Source: Phycicoccus sp. Root101 (GTDB lineage: Bacteria > Actinomycetota > Actinomycetes > Actinomycetales > Dermatophilaceae). Taken from it: a DNA stretch of 64,000 nt. The position numbers were made by a program, and so were the translations under genes. The notes under the pieces are model-generated. The model ran no database searches and was not told the DNA's origin. It worked only from the letters and a program-made list of their open reading frames with translations. This document shows positions 8,474 to 18,256 of this stretch, one piece after another. The stretch covers positions 434,001-498,000 of the forward strand of contig NZ_LMCM01000005.1 of NCBI RefSeq assembly GCF_001426245.1, in the 5' to 3' direction. Each line of letters starts with the position of its first letter. Position 1 is the stretch's first letter.

Positions 8474-9898
8474 GTGCCGGACCGCCTGAACTCCCTCGAT
8501 GCGTCGTTCCTCTACCTCGAGGAGGCGACGACGCCGATGCACGTGGGGTCGGTCATGGTGTTCGACCCCCCGAGCGACGGCTTCGACTACGACCGCCTGG
8601 TGCAGCTCATCGCGACGCGGATCGCCTTCGTGCCGCGGTACCGCCAGCGGGTCCGGCAGATCCCGGGTCGCCTGGCCAACCCGGTCTGGGTCGACGACGA
8701 GAACTTCGACGTGACGTACCACGTGCGCCGCTCGGCCCTGCCGAAGCCGGGGACCGACGAGCAGCTCCAGGAGTTCGTGGCGCGGATCCAGCCGCGGGCC
8801 CTGGACCGCAAGCGCCCCCTGTGGGAGGTCTACCTCGTCGAAGGGCTGCAGGAGGGCCGCTTCGCGATCGTCACCAAGTCGCACCAGGCCCTCGTGGACG
8901 GCATCAACGCCGTCGACATCGCCCACGTGATCGTGGACGGCGACCCGGCGGCCGAGGGCCTGGTCACCGACACCTGGCGCCCCTCCCGCGAACCCAGCGA
9001 CGTCGAGCTGCTGACCGGGGCGCTGGTCGACGCGGTCCGGCGGCCGAGCGAGGTCGTGGAGAACATCCGCGGCGGGATCGTGGACGTCAAGGCCGTCGGC
9101 ACCCGCGCCCTGACCGCCGCGGGCGACGTGGTGTCGACCCTGGCGCGCACCGCGGCCCGCCCGGCCCCGCACTCGCCGCTCAACGCCCACGTCGGCGAAG
9201 CCCGGCGCTACGTCATGATCGGCACGGACCTCGAGGACTACCGCAAGGTCCGCAGCCGCCTGGCCCGCGGCAACTACGCGGACGACGTGAGCATCAACGA
9301 CGTCGTCCTCGCCACGATCTCGGGGGCGTTCCGGACCTGGCTGCTGACCCGCGGCGAGTCCGTCCACTCCGGCACCACGGTGCGGGCGATGGTGCCGGTC
9401 AGCGTCTACGACGCCGACGCCCGGCACGTCGGCAGCCGGCTCACCGCCTGCTTCGTCGACCTCCCCGTGGGTGAGCCGGGCCCGTCGATGCGGCTGCACC
9501 AGATCGCCTTCGCGATGCGCCAGCAGATGGAAGGTGGCCAGGCGGTCGGGGCGGAGTCGCTCGCGGGGCTGGCCGGGTTCGCGCCGCCCACCCTGCACTC
9601 CCTCGGGGCCCGCCTCGGGTCCGCCGTCTCACGACGCCTGTTCAACGTCGTCATCACCAACGTCCCCGGCCCCCAGCACACCCTGTATGCCGGGGACGCC
9701 AGGATGCTGTCCACCTACCCCGTGATGCCGCTGGCCCGCGGCCAGGCACTGTCGATCGGGCTCACGTCCTACGACGGTGGCGTCTACTACGGCCTCAACG
9801 GCGACCGTGACTCGATGCCCGACATCGACGTCCTCGGGCAGAGCGTCGTCGACTCCCTCGCCGAGCTCCTCGACAGCCACCGGTCGCCGAAGCGATGA
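8474..9898 (+). CDS. Wax ester synthase / diacylglycerol acyltransferase (WS/DGAT)
   Basis: 474 residues from the GTG at 8474 (another in-frame GTG lies at 8468). It begins with the family signature PDRLNSLDASFLYLEE and TPMHVGSVMVF. The active-site block is KSHQALVDG near residue 136, where the usual HHxxxDG appears as HQALVDG: the first His, Asp and Gly are kept and the second His is Gln. Later motifs include NDVVLATISGAFRTWL and NVVITNVPGP (about 393). WS/DGATs make triacylglycerol or wax esters from acyl-CoA at the membrane. The downstream patatin-like lipase gene overlaps by 4 bp, so synthesis and hydrolysis genes are cotranscribed. Confidence 0.93.
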   Translation: MPDRLNSLDASFLYLEEATTPMHVGSVMVFDPPSDGFDYDRLVQLIATRIAFVPRYRQRVRQIPGRLANPVWVDDENFDVTYHVRRSALPKPGTDEQLQEFVARIQPRALDRKRPLWEVYLVEGLQEGRFAIVTKSHQALVDGINAVDIAHVIVDGDPAAEGLVTDTWRPSREPSDVELLTGALVDAVRRPSEVVENIRGGIVDVKAVGTRALTAAGDVVSTLARTAARPAPHSPLNAHVGEARRYVMIGTDLEDYRKVRSRLARGNYADDVSINDVVLATISGAFRTWLLTRGESVHSGTTVRAMVPVSVYDADARHVGSRLTACFVDLPVGEPGPSMRLHQIAFAMRQQMEGGQAVGAESLAGLAGFAPPTLHSLGARLGSAVSRRLFNVVITNVPGPQHTLYAGDARMLSTYPVMPLARGQALSIGLTSYDGGVYYGLNGDRDSMPDIDVLGQSVVDSLAELLDSHRSPKR

Positions 9899-10893
9899 GC
9901 CCGGCGCGCCCTCCTGCTAGGCGTCGGGGCCTGGTCCTCGGCGGCGGTGGGGTGCTCGGCGCTGCCTGGATGGTGGGGGCGCTCAAGGCGCTGCAGGACG
10001 AGCTCGGCGTGGACGTGCGCGAGTTCGACGAGTTCGTCGGGACGTCGGCGGGCTCGGTGCTCGCAGGACTCCTCGCGGCGGGGGTGTCGGTCGAGGACCT
10101 GCTCACCCACCAGCTCGGGGGGTCGCTCGTGGACGGACCGCTCGCCGGGTACGTCTGGGACTACGACCGGGACACCGGGGGCGACCGCCCGGGGCTGCCC
10201 AAGGTCGGCTTCGGTTCACGAGAACTGTTGCGCCGCAACGCCCTCCACCTGCGTTCGCTGCCACCGACCGCGGTGCTCTCGGCGATCCTGCCCGAAGGCC
10301 GGGGCAGCATCGAGGCGGTGGGGGCGCTCGTGGGCCACGTCGTCCCCACGGGGTGGGTCCCGCGCAGTGGGCTGACCGTCGTCGCCCTGGACTACGACAC
10401 GGGGGAGCGGGTGGCGTTCGGCCGTGACGGCGTCGACCCGGTCGACCTGCCGTCCGCGGTGATGGCTTCCTGCGCGATCCCCGGGTGGTACCAGCCGGTC
10501 CGCATCGGCGCCCACCGCTACATCGACGGCGGCGCGTGGTCCTCGACCAACCTCGACCTCATGGTGGGCCGCGGCCTCGACGAGGTCTTCGTCCTTGCCC
10601 CGCAGGTGAGCTTCGTCAAGGACGCACCCACCCAGTGGCGCACACGGGTGGAACGCCAGTGGCGCAACCGCGTCACCCTCCGGGTGCTGCGCGAGCTCGG
10701 GCGGGTGCACGGCGACGGCGCCGAGGTGACGGTCCTCGGCCCGGGCGAGGAGGACCTCGAGGCCTTCGGGTCCAACCTCATGGACGTCAGCCGACGCCCT
10801 AGGGTGATCGAGACGTCCCTGCGGACGTCGGCGGTCGCCCTGCACGACCCGGCGCCGCTGCCCGACCGCTCCGCCTTTGAAGATGTTGGATGA
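9895..10893 (+). CDS. Patatin-like phospholipase / lipid acyl hydrolase
   Basis: 332 residues, ATG start overlapping the WS/DGAT stop. The oxyanion motif LVLGGGGVLGAAW lies near residue 12. The nucleophile elbow is GTSAGS with Ser51, and the dyad Asp211 lies in YIDGGAWS. These are the patatin family hallmarks, and the length is typical of single-domain bacterial members. It is predicted to hydrolyse ester bonds of phospholipids or neutral lipids. Cotranscription with WS/DGAT suggests turnover of storage lipid. No signal peptide is seen, so it is probably cytosolic or peripheral. Confidence 0.92.
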   Translation: MSPARPPARRRGLVLGGGGVLGAAWMVGALKALQDELGVDVREFDEFVGTSAGSVLAGLLAAGVSVEDLLTHQLGGSLVDGPLAGYVWDYDRDTGGDRPGLPKVGFGSRELLRRNALHLRSLPPTAVLSAILPEGRGSIEAVGALVGHVVPTGWVPRSGLTVVALDYDTGERVAFGRDGVDPVDLPSAVMASCAIPGWYQPVRIGAHRYIDGGAWSSTNLDLMVGRGLDEVFVLAPQVSFVKDAPTQWRTRVERQWRNRVTLRVLRELGRVHGDGAEVTVLGPGEEDLEAFGSNLMDVSRRPRVIETSLRTSAVALHDPAPLPDRSAFEDVG

Positions 10894-10910
10894 CCCAGCG
10901 AGGACGTGGG

Positions 10911-11330
10911 ATGACCCAGACCAGGATCTACGTGCCCCTGGACGCCGACGGCGTCCGCCGCCTTGCCGCCGACCGTGAGGTGGCGGGGACGCCGGTCGAG
11001 GCCTTCGCCGTCACCGAGCGCCTCGAGCGGATGCTCCCCTCCGGCGACGAGGAGGAGTGGGAGTACGCCGCGCTGACCGAGGCCTTCGAGGCCGCTGACG
11101 AACGCCGCGGCACCACGGTCGCCAAGCGGGTCGTCCTCGCCGCGGACGTCGACCCGACGTGGGTCACGTCGCGAGCCGGGACCGCGTTGTCCGCGGTGCA
11201 GCTGTCGCAGCCCCTGCCCCTGTCGAGGGTGGTGTCGCTGCACGTCGACGAGACGGCCGGCGACGAGGGCACCGACGACCTGCTGTGGTACGACGTCACC
11301 GAGCTCGACGAGGTCCTGCGCCTGCTCTGA
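10911..11330 (+). CDS. DUF6912-like hypothetical protein
   Basis: 139 residues from the ATG at 10911, which has GAGGACG at suitable spacing. An ATG at 10890 overlapping the patatin stop would add seven residues. It starts RIYVPLDADGVRRLAADREV, has an alpha/beta pattern with an acidic central part, and ends WYDVTELDEVLRLL. The opening matches the DUF6912 family of actinobacteria as I recall it; no enzymatic motif is visible. It is cotranscribed with the lipid genes upstream. Confidence 0.7.
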   Translation: MTQTRIYVPLDADGVRRLAADREVAGTPVEAFAVTERLERMLPSGDEEEWEYAALTEAFEAADERRGTTVAKRVVLAADVDPTWVTSRAGTALSAVQLSQPLPLSRVVSLHVDETAGDEGTDDLLWYDVTELDEVLRLL

Positions 11331-11362
11331 GGTCCCGGGGCCGCGCCGGCGGGTCGGCACGC

Positions 11363-12205
11363 TCAGCCGCGGGTGAGGTGCCCTTCGAGGAAGGGGTCGA
11401 CGAGGGCATGGAAGGCCTCGGCGTCGTCGCGGCGGATGCAGTGGCCCGCACCCTGGACGACCCGCAGGTCGACCGCGGGGTTGCCGATCTGTGCCGCCCT
11501 GGCCCTGGCTTCCGGCGTGACCGGGCCGCCCCGCCCCGCCAGCAGCACCAGGGTGGGCACACCGATCGCGGCGACCACGGCGTCCCACGGCTGGAGCAGG
11601 TTGGCGATGCCCAGCTCGAGGAAGTCGAGGTCGACCTGCGACTTCGACTCGACCCAGGGTGCGAGCTCGGCCTCGGGCCAGGTCGGGTTGTCGGCGCGGC
11701 CCTTCTCGAGCTGACCGGTGGGGTCGTCGGCGAACGCGCGGCACTCGGCGACCCGCTCGCGGACGATCTCGCGGGGCTGCACGCGGAACTCGGTGTCTCG
11801 CCACGCGGGGTCCTCGAGCACCGTGGCGGCAACCAGGTCGGGGCGGCGGGCCGCCAGCGCGCCGGCGATGCCTCCGCCCATCGAGTGGCCGACGACGGCG
11901 ACCGGTCCGCCGTGGGCGGTGACGACCGTCACGAGCGTCCGCTCCGCGGCCGCATACATCGCCTTCATGGGGTCGACGGACCCGAGCTGCTCCGCCGTGA
12001 AGCGCGGTGAGCGGCCGTGCCCGAGGAGGTCGACCCCGATGACGCGGTAGGTGGGCGACCAGCGGCGGACGGCGTCGGGCCAGCAGTCGCCGGAGTCGCC
12101 CAGCCCGTGCAGGAGCACGACGGTGGGGGCTGCGGGGTCGACCGGTCCGGCCCAGCGGTGGGCGAGCTCGGTGTGGTGAGCGCTGCTCGGCATACGTGAC
12201 ACCAT
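11363..12205 (-). CDS. Alpha/beta hydrolase
   Basis: 280 residues. Canonical alpha/beta-hydrolase elements are clear: VVLLHGLGDSGDCW (oxyanion loop, about 29-42), GVDLLGHGRS (about 57), the nucleophile elbow VVGHSMGGG (Ser about 108), and the C-terminal VVQGAGHCIRRDD with the catalytic His near 257. Substrate cannot be deduced. ATG at 12205 has AAAGGG upstream; ATG at 12193 is an alternative start. It is divergent from pruA with 59 bp between starts, so their promoters must overlap. Confidence 0.92.
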   Translation of the reverse strand: MVSRMPSSAHHTELAHRWAGPVDPAAPTVVLLHGLGDSGDCWPDAVRRWSPTYRVIGVDLLGHGRSPRFTAEQLGSVDPMKAMYAAAERTLVTVVTAHGGPVAVVGHSMGGGIAGALAARRPDLVAATVLEDPAWRDTEFRVQPREIVRERVAECRAFADDPTGQLEKGRADNPTWPEAELAPWVESKSQVDLDFLELGIANLLQPWDAVVAAIGVPTLVLLAGRGGPVTPEARARAAQIGNPAVDLRVVQGAGHCIRRDDAEAFHALVDPFLEGHLTRG

Positions 12206-12264
12206 AGGTGGGCCCTTTCAGCCGAACGACCACAGTCGAAGCAACCAGAGGAGCCCCCACCGCC

Positions 12265-13893
<1,629 letters not shown>

Positions 13894-13908
13894 CCACGCG
13901 CCATACGT

Positions 13909-13945
13909 CGGAAGGCCCAGAACCGTTGCGGTTCTGGGCCTTCCG
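13909..13945. terminator. Perfect 17-bp hairpin between pruA and DUF2505 gene
   Basis: CGGAAGGCCCAGAACCG (13909-13925), loop TTG, then CGGTTCTGGGCCTTCCG (13929-13945). It is a perfect stem with a 3-base loop between two convergent genes and is predicted to terminate from both sides. Confidence 0.8.
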
Positions 13946-13977
13946 CGTATGCCGCGTGGCCGGGCGGGGGCCGCGGG

Positions 13978-14469
13978 TCAGCGCGCGAGCCACTCCTTGA
14001 CAGTGCTCGCCTCGATGGCGATGGCCTCCTCGATCGGCTTGGCCGCGGCCTTCTCGATCTTGCCGCCGATGAGCGGGATCTTGGCCTTGAGCTCGGAGTC
14101 GAGGTGCTCGATGCTGCCCGGGCCGCCGGGGGCGAGGGCGAGCTTGCCGTTGAGGGCGACCGGGACCCCGGAGACGGCCATCTCCACGGTGCCGGTGCGG
14201 CTGCCGTCGGCGGAGGCTGCACCCCAGGTCTGGGTCTCGACGACCTTGAGGGTCTCGCCCACCATGTTCTTGGCGAAGTCGGGCAGGTCGTCGGCGGGCA
14301 GGATGCGCTCGGTGGTGATGACCGCGCCGCCACCGGACTCCTTGATCGTCGCGGTGTACCTGATCGCTGCGGTGGCCGCGCACTTGGCCTCCTGGAAGGC
14401 CTGGTCGGTCAGGACCGCGAAGACCTCCTCGGGGGTGGCGGCGTACTCCATCGTCGTGGCGATCTTCAT
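13978..14469 (-). CDS. DUF2505 (START/SRPBCC-like) protein
   Basis: 163 residues; ATG preceded by CCCAGAGGAGAGCCGC. It opens MKIATTMEYAATPEEVFAVL and continues AFQEAKCAATAAIRYTATI, which is the DUF2505 pattern. This actinobacterial family is related to the SRPBCC/START fold that binds lipids or other hydrophobic ligands. The C terminus is a long helix (KIEKAAAKPIEEAIAIEA). No catalytic residues are evident. It is monocistronic and its 3' end faces pruA across the hairpin. The ligand is unknown. Confidence 0.88.
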   Translation of the reverse strand: MKIATTMEYAATPEEVFAVLTDQAFQEAKCAATAAIRYTATIKESGGGAVITTERILPADDLPDFAKNMVGETLKVVETQTWGAASADGSRTGTVEMAVSGVPVALNGKLALAPGGPGSIEHLDSELKAKIPLIGGKIEKAAAKPIEEAIAIEASTVKEWLAR

Positions 14470-14534
14470 GCGGCTCTCCTCTGGGTGCGCGGGGGGACGG
14501 ACGTCCCGTGCAGGCTCGCGCCAGCGTAGCGACG

Positions 14535-15443
14535 TCAGGTTCCACGCTGCGTGCTGCGCAGGCGCAGGCGCACGGGTTGTCCCGGGACGAGCTGGGCGGC
14601 GAGGTCGCAGGCGTGCTCGGTGAGGACGGCGACGACGGGGTAGCCGCCGGTGACGGGGTGGTCGGCGAGGAACACCACCGGGACCCCGGTGGGCGGCACC
14701 TGCACCGCCCCGCGGACCAGACCCTCGCTGGGCACCTCCGTGCCTCCCCGGGTGGACGAGCGCCCCAGCGCAGGACCGGAGAACCGCACGCCGACCCGGT
14801 CCGAGTCTGCTGCCACGGACCACCCGCCCGACGTGAGCCGGGCCTGGTCGGCGAGCCAGGCGAGGCGCGGCCCGGGCATCGCCTCGAGCTCGACCGCTCC
14901 GGTGAGGGGGGCGCGGACCGGGGCGACGTCGACCAGCAGCTCACCGCCGGGAGCACCGTCCGGGTGGCCGACGGGGACGACGTCGCCGACCCGGAGGGCC
15001 GGTGGACCGAGACCGGAGAGCGTGTCGCTGGAACGTGATCCGAGAACCGGCGCGACGGCGAACCCACCGCGGACGCCGAGGTACGAGCGCAGTCCGGCCG
15101 TGGCTCGCGTGAGCGTCAGGAGCTGGCCGTCGCGCACGAGGAAGGGCGCACCGTGCCCCACGGGTCGGCCGTCGACGGTGACCGTCCCTGCCGCGCCGGT
15201 GACGACGGCCGTGACGCTGCCGACGGCCCGCACCACGAGTCCACCGACCACCTCGACGGAGGCGAGCTCCGGCGCCTGGCCGAGGAGCCTCGCGCCGAGG
15301 GCATGCGCGCCGCGGTCGGCGGCGCCGGACGGGCTCACCCCGAGGGACGCCATCCCGGGTCGGCCCAGGTCCTCGACGAGCGCCGTCGCGCCGACCTCGA
15401 GGACCTCCAGCTCCGCGTACGGTGACGGGTCGCGCGTGCTCAC
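14535..15443 (-). CDS. pxpC: 5-oxoprolinase subunit C (biotin-dependent carboxyltransferase-like)
   Basis: 302 residues, GTG start overlapping the pxpB stop by 4 bp. It carries the KipA/PxpC pattern: VEDLGRPGMASLGVSPSGAAD near 23-43, YLGVRGGFAVAPVLGSRS near 122, then FLADHPVTGGYPVVAVL. PxpA, PxpB and PxpC together hydrolyse 5-oxoproline (pyroglutamate) to glutamate with ATP, clearing a spontaneous by-product of glutamine and glutamate. It is the last gene of a five-gene overlapping operon. Confidence 0.95.
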   Translation of the reverse strand: MSTRDPSPYAELEVLEVGATALVEDLGRPGMASLGVSPSGAADRGAHALGARLLGQAPELASVEVVGGLVVRAVGSVTAVVTGAAGTVTVDGRPVGHGAPFLVRDGQLLTLTRATAGLRSYLGVRGGFAVAPVLGSRSSDTLSGLGPPALRVGDVVPVGHPDGAPGGELLVDVAPVRAPLTGAVELEAMPGPRLAWLADQARLTSGGWSVAADSDRVGVRFSGPALGRSSTRGGTEVPSEGLVRGAVQVPPTGVPVVFLADHPVTGGYPVVAVLTEHACDLAAQLVPGQPVRLRLRSTQRGT

Positions 15444-16147
15444 CGGTCGGCGTCCGCATCGCGGAACCGCACCCGCAGCCCGGGGCGGAGCAGGGCCGGC
15501 GGATCCCGGTCGAGGTCCCACAGGGCGAGGTCGGTGTGGCCGAGCAGCTGCCACCCACCCGGCGACGACCTCGGGTAGATCCCGCTGAACTCGTCCGCGA
15601 GGCCGACCGCACCAGCGGGGACCCTGGTGCGGGGCGAGGAGCGACGGGGGACCCGCAGGCGCGGGTCGCCGTCCACCAGGTAGGCGAAGCCGGGGGCGAA
15701 GCCCGCAAAGGCCACCGACCACGGCGTGCCCGTGTGGGCGGCGACGACCTCGGGCACCGACAGTCCGGTCAGGCCTGCGACCTCGGTGAGGTCGGCTCCG
15801 TCGTAGTGCACGGGCACCTCGACCAGGGGATGGGGTGCCGATGCCCCGTCCGGTGTCGTCGGTCCCGGCTCACGGGTCCTGCCGGCGACCAGGGCCTCCC
15901 GGGCCGCCGCACGGACGGCAGGGAGTGAGCCCGGCGAGTCCGCCACGAGCAACACCGTCCGTGCCCCGACGACGACATCGGCGAGGCCGGCGACGCGCTG
16001 CGTGGCCGCCTCGAGCCTCGCGTGCACGGCCAGGGCGCCGCGCAGGTCGTCCAGCTCGACGAGGACCGCCCGGTCGCCGTAGGGGAGCAGCCGACCGGTG
16101 TCCTGCTCCGGTCCCGGTCGGACCGGTCCGTCGGGGTCGGGCCTCAC
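15440..16147 (-). CDS. pxpB: 5-oxoprolinase subunit B
   Basis: 235 residues, GTG start overlapping the pxpA stop by 4 bp. The motifs [13 protein letters not shown] at the N terminus, [11 protein letters not shown] near 160 and [17 protein letters not shown] near 187 match the KipI/PxpB (carboxyltransferase domain subunit) family. Older annotation calls this an allophanate hydrolase subunit 1 or a kinase-A inhibitor. The linkage to pxpA and pxpC makes 5-oxoprolinase the better call. Confidence 0.95.
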   Translation of the reverse strand: MRPDPDGPVRPGPEQDTGRLLPYGDRAVLVELDDLRGALAVHARLEAATQRVAGLADVVVGARTVLLVADSPGSLPAVRAAAREALVAGRTREPGPTTPDGASAPHPLVEVPVHYDGADLTEVAGLTGLSVPEVVAAHTGTPWSVAFAGFAPGFAYLVDGDPRLRVPRRSSPRTRVPAGAVGLADEFSGIYPRSSPGGWQLLGHTDLALWDLDRDPPALLRPGLRVRFRDADADR

Positions 16148-16917
16148 CCGCCGGGCGCCCTGACGAAGGGGCTCAGGCGCACCCCGGCCGCCTCGAGGCC
16201 GTGCCGCACCGCGCCGGCCAGGGCGACGGCGCCCGGGGTGTCGCCGTGCACGCAGACCGAGTCGGCGCGGACCTCCAGCAGGCTCCCGTCGAGGGCCTCG
16301 ACCACGCCGTCGACCACCAGGCGCACGACCCGTGCCGCCACCGCGTCGGGGTCGTCGAGCACTGCCCCGGGACGACCGCGGGGCACCAGGGTGCCGTCCG
16401 CGGCATACGCGCGGTCGGCGAAGGCCTCGAGGACGGTGGGCATGCCGGCCTCCTCCGCCCGGGCGAGCGAAGCCGACCCCGGCAGGCCCACGAGCGGGAG
16501 GTGGCCACCGAGGAGACCGAGCGCCTCGACCAGTGCCGCGGCCTGGGCCTCGTGGTGCACGACGGCGTTGTAGAGGGCGCCGTGCGGCTTGACGTAGGTG
16601 ACGCGGGTCCCTGCGGCCCGGGCGAGCGCGTCGAGGGCACCCACCTGGTAGGCGACGTCCGCGGTGAGGTCGGCGGCGGACACGTCGACGAAGCGTCGGC
16701 CGAACCCCGCGAGGTCGCGGTAGCCGACCTGCGCCCCGACGGCCACCCCGGCGGCTGCCGCGGCGCGGCACACCTCGAGCAGGGTCGTGGGGTCACCGGC
16801 GTGGAAGCCGCACGCGACGTTCGCACTCGTGACGACCCCGAGCATCGCCGTGTCGTCACCCAGGGTCCACCGGCCGAACGACTCGCCGAGGTCGGCGTTG
16901 AGGTCGATGGTGCTCAC
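16144..16917 (-). CDS. pxpA: 5-oxoprolinase subunit A (LamB/YcsF family)
   Basis: 257 residues, GTG start overlapping the upstream gene by 4 bp. It opens with the family signature [16 protein letters not shown], then [13 protein letters not shown] (about 33) and VKPHGALYN (about 110). YcsF-type proteins adopt a deacetylase-like barrel that provides the hydrolytic site of 5-oxoprolinase. It lies in an operon with pxpB and pxpC. Confidence 0.96.
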   Translation of the reverse strand: MSTIDLNADLGESFGRWTLGDDTAMLGVVTSANVACGFHAGDPTTLLEVCRAAAAAGVAVGAQVGYRDLAGFGRRFVDVSAADLTADVAYQVGALDALARAAGTRVTYVKPHGALYNAVVHHEAQAAALVEALGLLGGHLPLVGLPGSASLARAEEAGMPTVLEAFADRAYAADGTLVPRGRPGAVLDDPDAVAARVVRLVVDGVVEALDGSLLEVRADSVCVHGDTPGAVALAGAVRHGLEAAGVRLSPFVRAPGG

Positions 16918-17432
16918 CGGCGCAGCGCCCGGGCGTGGTCGGCGAGCACGCTGCCGGAGGCGGCCATCCCCGCGGCGAGCCGACGACGGCGCGCGGCCAG
17001 GACGGCGAGGAGGCGGTCGAGCTCGGCCTGGAGGGACTCGCGCCGCTCGTCGCGGCCGGCGTCCGCGGGGGCGTCGGCGAGGCCGGTGACCCCCCAGGCC
17101 GGTGCGAGCCGACCGTCGGTCTCCCGCAGGCCGGCCGCCTCGGCGCGCGCGACGAGGGCACGGACGTCGGCCAGGGCCTCCGCGAGGTCCGCGGCGTGGT
17201 CCTGCAGCGCGGCACCGACCCGGTCGAGCTCGTCCGAGGCAGCGGCCGCCGCCTCGTCGAGGCCGGTGAGCCGGCGGCGCGCGCGGGCGACGACGGTGCC
17301 GGGGCGCTGGAGGTCGGGGTCGGCCATCGCGCCGTGGACGGCTCGACCGCTGCTGCGCAACGCCGTCGCGAGCTGTCGCAGGGACCCTCCGACGCGTGAG
17401 CAGGAGGCCGGGTCGCCGGCGACGAGCGTCAC
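16914..17432 (-). CDS. Hypothetical helical protein in the pxpABC operon
   Basis: 172 residues, nearly all predicted helix, rich in Ala, Arg, Leu and Asp with heptad-like spacing. Two long amphipathic stretches stand out: about 38-100 ([21 protein letters not shown], then [20 protein letters not shown]) and about 130-170 ([20 protein letters not shown]). No signal peptide or catalytic motif is seen. The coiled-coil, four-helix look and its small helical partner recall WXG100-type or YbaB-like proteins, but no WxG motif is present. It overlaps both neighbours by 4 bp. Confidence 0.7.
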   Translation of the reverse strand: MTLVAGDPASCSRVGGSLRQLATALRSSGRAVHGAMADPDLQRPGTVVARARRRLTGLDEAAAAASDELDRVGAALQDHAADLAEALADVRALVARAEAAGLRETDGRLAPAWGVTGLADAPADAGRDERRESLQAELDRLLAVLAARRRRLAAGMAASGSVLADHARALRR

Positions 17433-17761
17433 CGGGCCTCCTCGATCGAGGACGTCGAGGACTCTCGGGGTGGGGGGACGCTGCCGGCGAGGTCGTCAGC
17501 GGCAGCGGTGGCGCTGCGGCTGCGCCGGGCGGCGGCGACCCGCAACCGCCCGGCGACGTCAGCGGCCGACGCATCCACCTCACGCAGCAGGTCGGCGACC
17601 TGGTCGAGGTAGTCGTCGAGGCCCGCCTGCAGCTCGCGGTCGCCGACCTCCGGCAGGTGGTCGAGCACCTCGTCGGCCCCGCTGCGGGCGCAGTCACGCA
17701 GCGTTCCGAGGGTGGCACCGAGGGCGAGGAGGGCCTCGGGGCGAACCGGGGCGGGCGGCAT
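17429..17761 (-). CDS. Small helical hypothetical protein, first gene of pxp operon
   Basis: 110 residues from the ATG at 17761; a longer start at 17809 would add 16 unconvincing residues. It is all-helical: [20 protein letters not shown], then [20 protein letters not shown] and a C-terminal disordered, Ser/Pro-rich tail. The size and two-helix pattern are similar to WXG100-like or T7SS-chaperone-type small proteins, without the WxG turn. It overlaps the next gene by 4 bp. Function unknown. Confidence 0.65.
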   Translation of the reverse strand: MPPAPVRPEALLALGATLGTLRDCARSGADEVLDHLPEVGDRELQAGLDDYLDQVADLLREVDASAADVAGRLRVAAARRSRSATAAADDLAGSVPPPRESSTSSIEEAR

Positions 17762-17866
17762 ACCGGTCACTCTAGTGAGGGAACGGGAACGACCCCCGGC
17801 GATACCCACATGCCGGAGCAGGGGTGTCGTCGGGGGCCGTCACGTCGTGCAGAGACCCGGTGGGGA

Positions 17867-18022
17867 TCAGTACCAGTGCTTCCGACCGCCGATGGCGTTG
17901 CCGGCGCGGCCGAGAAGAGCCAGGACGACTCCGACCACGATGAGGATGACCCCGATCGTGGTGAGGATCGGGATGCTGGCCACCAGGCCGATGATCAGCA
18001 GGATCAGTCCGAGGATGATCAC
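17867..18022 (-). CDS. DUF6131 small membrane protein
   Basis: 51 residues, GTG start with an excellent AGAAGGAG 5 bases upstream. It consists of two closely spaced hydrophobic segments, IILGLILLIIGLVASIPIL and TIGVILIVVGVVLALLG, followed by a short basic, glycine-rich tail (RAGNAIGGRKHWY). This matches the actinobacterial DUF6131 pattern, a tiny two-helix membrane protein of unknown role. It is monocistronic, with its own 5' region divergent from the glutamate dehydrogenase gene. Confidence 0.85.
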   Translation of the reverse strand: MIILGLILLIIGLVASIPILTTIGVILIVVGVVLALLGRAGNAIGGRKHWY

Positions 18023-18256
18023 GGGGACTCCTTCTGTATGGGTGATGTGACGCAGCGCGCAGGGGAGCGCTGCAACCACACACTCTGACCTGCGCAAACG
18101 CAAAGCGCCACTCGGGGAGCGTGGAGCCCGGGAGTGTCGCGGCCCCATCGGCCCCCCGGCGGCCCATCCTCGGCGCCGAAACGCGTCGGAGGCCCGTGAG
18201 TCCCGCGGCCGACGAGCGATAGTCTCGTCCCGACGCACAACGAGGTGCGCCCACGC

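Noticed and set aside
16914-17761. WXG100-type secretion substrates
   Set aside because: Both proteins are small and helical but have no WxG turn and no YxxxD/E tail, so T7SS-substrate status cannot be claimed despite the EssC-like ATPase at 27 kb.
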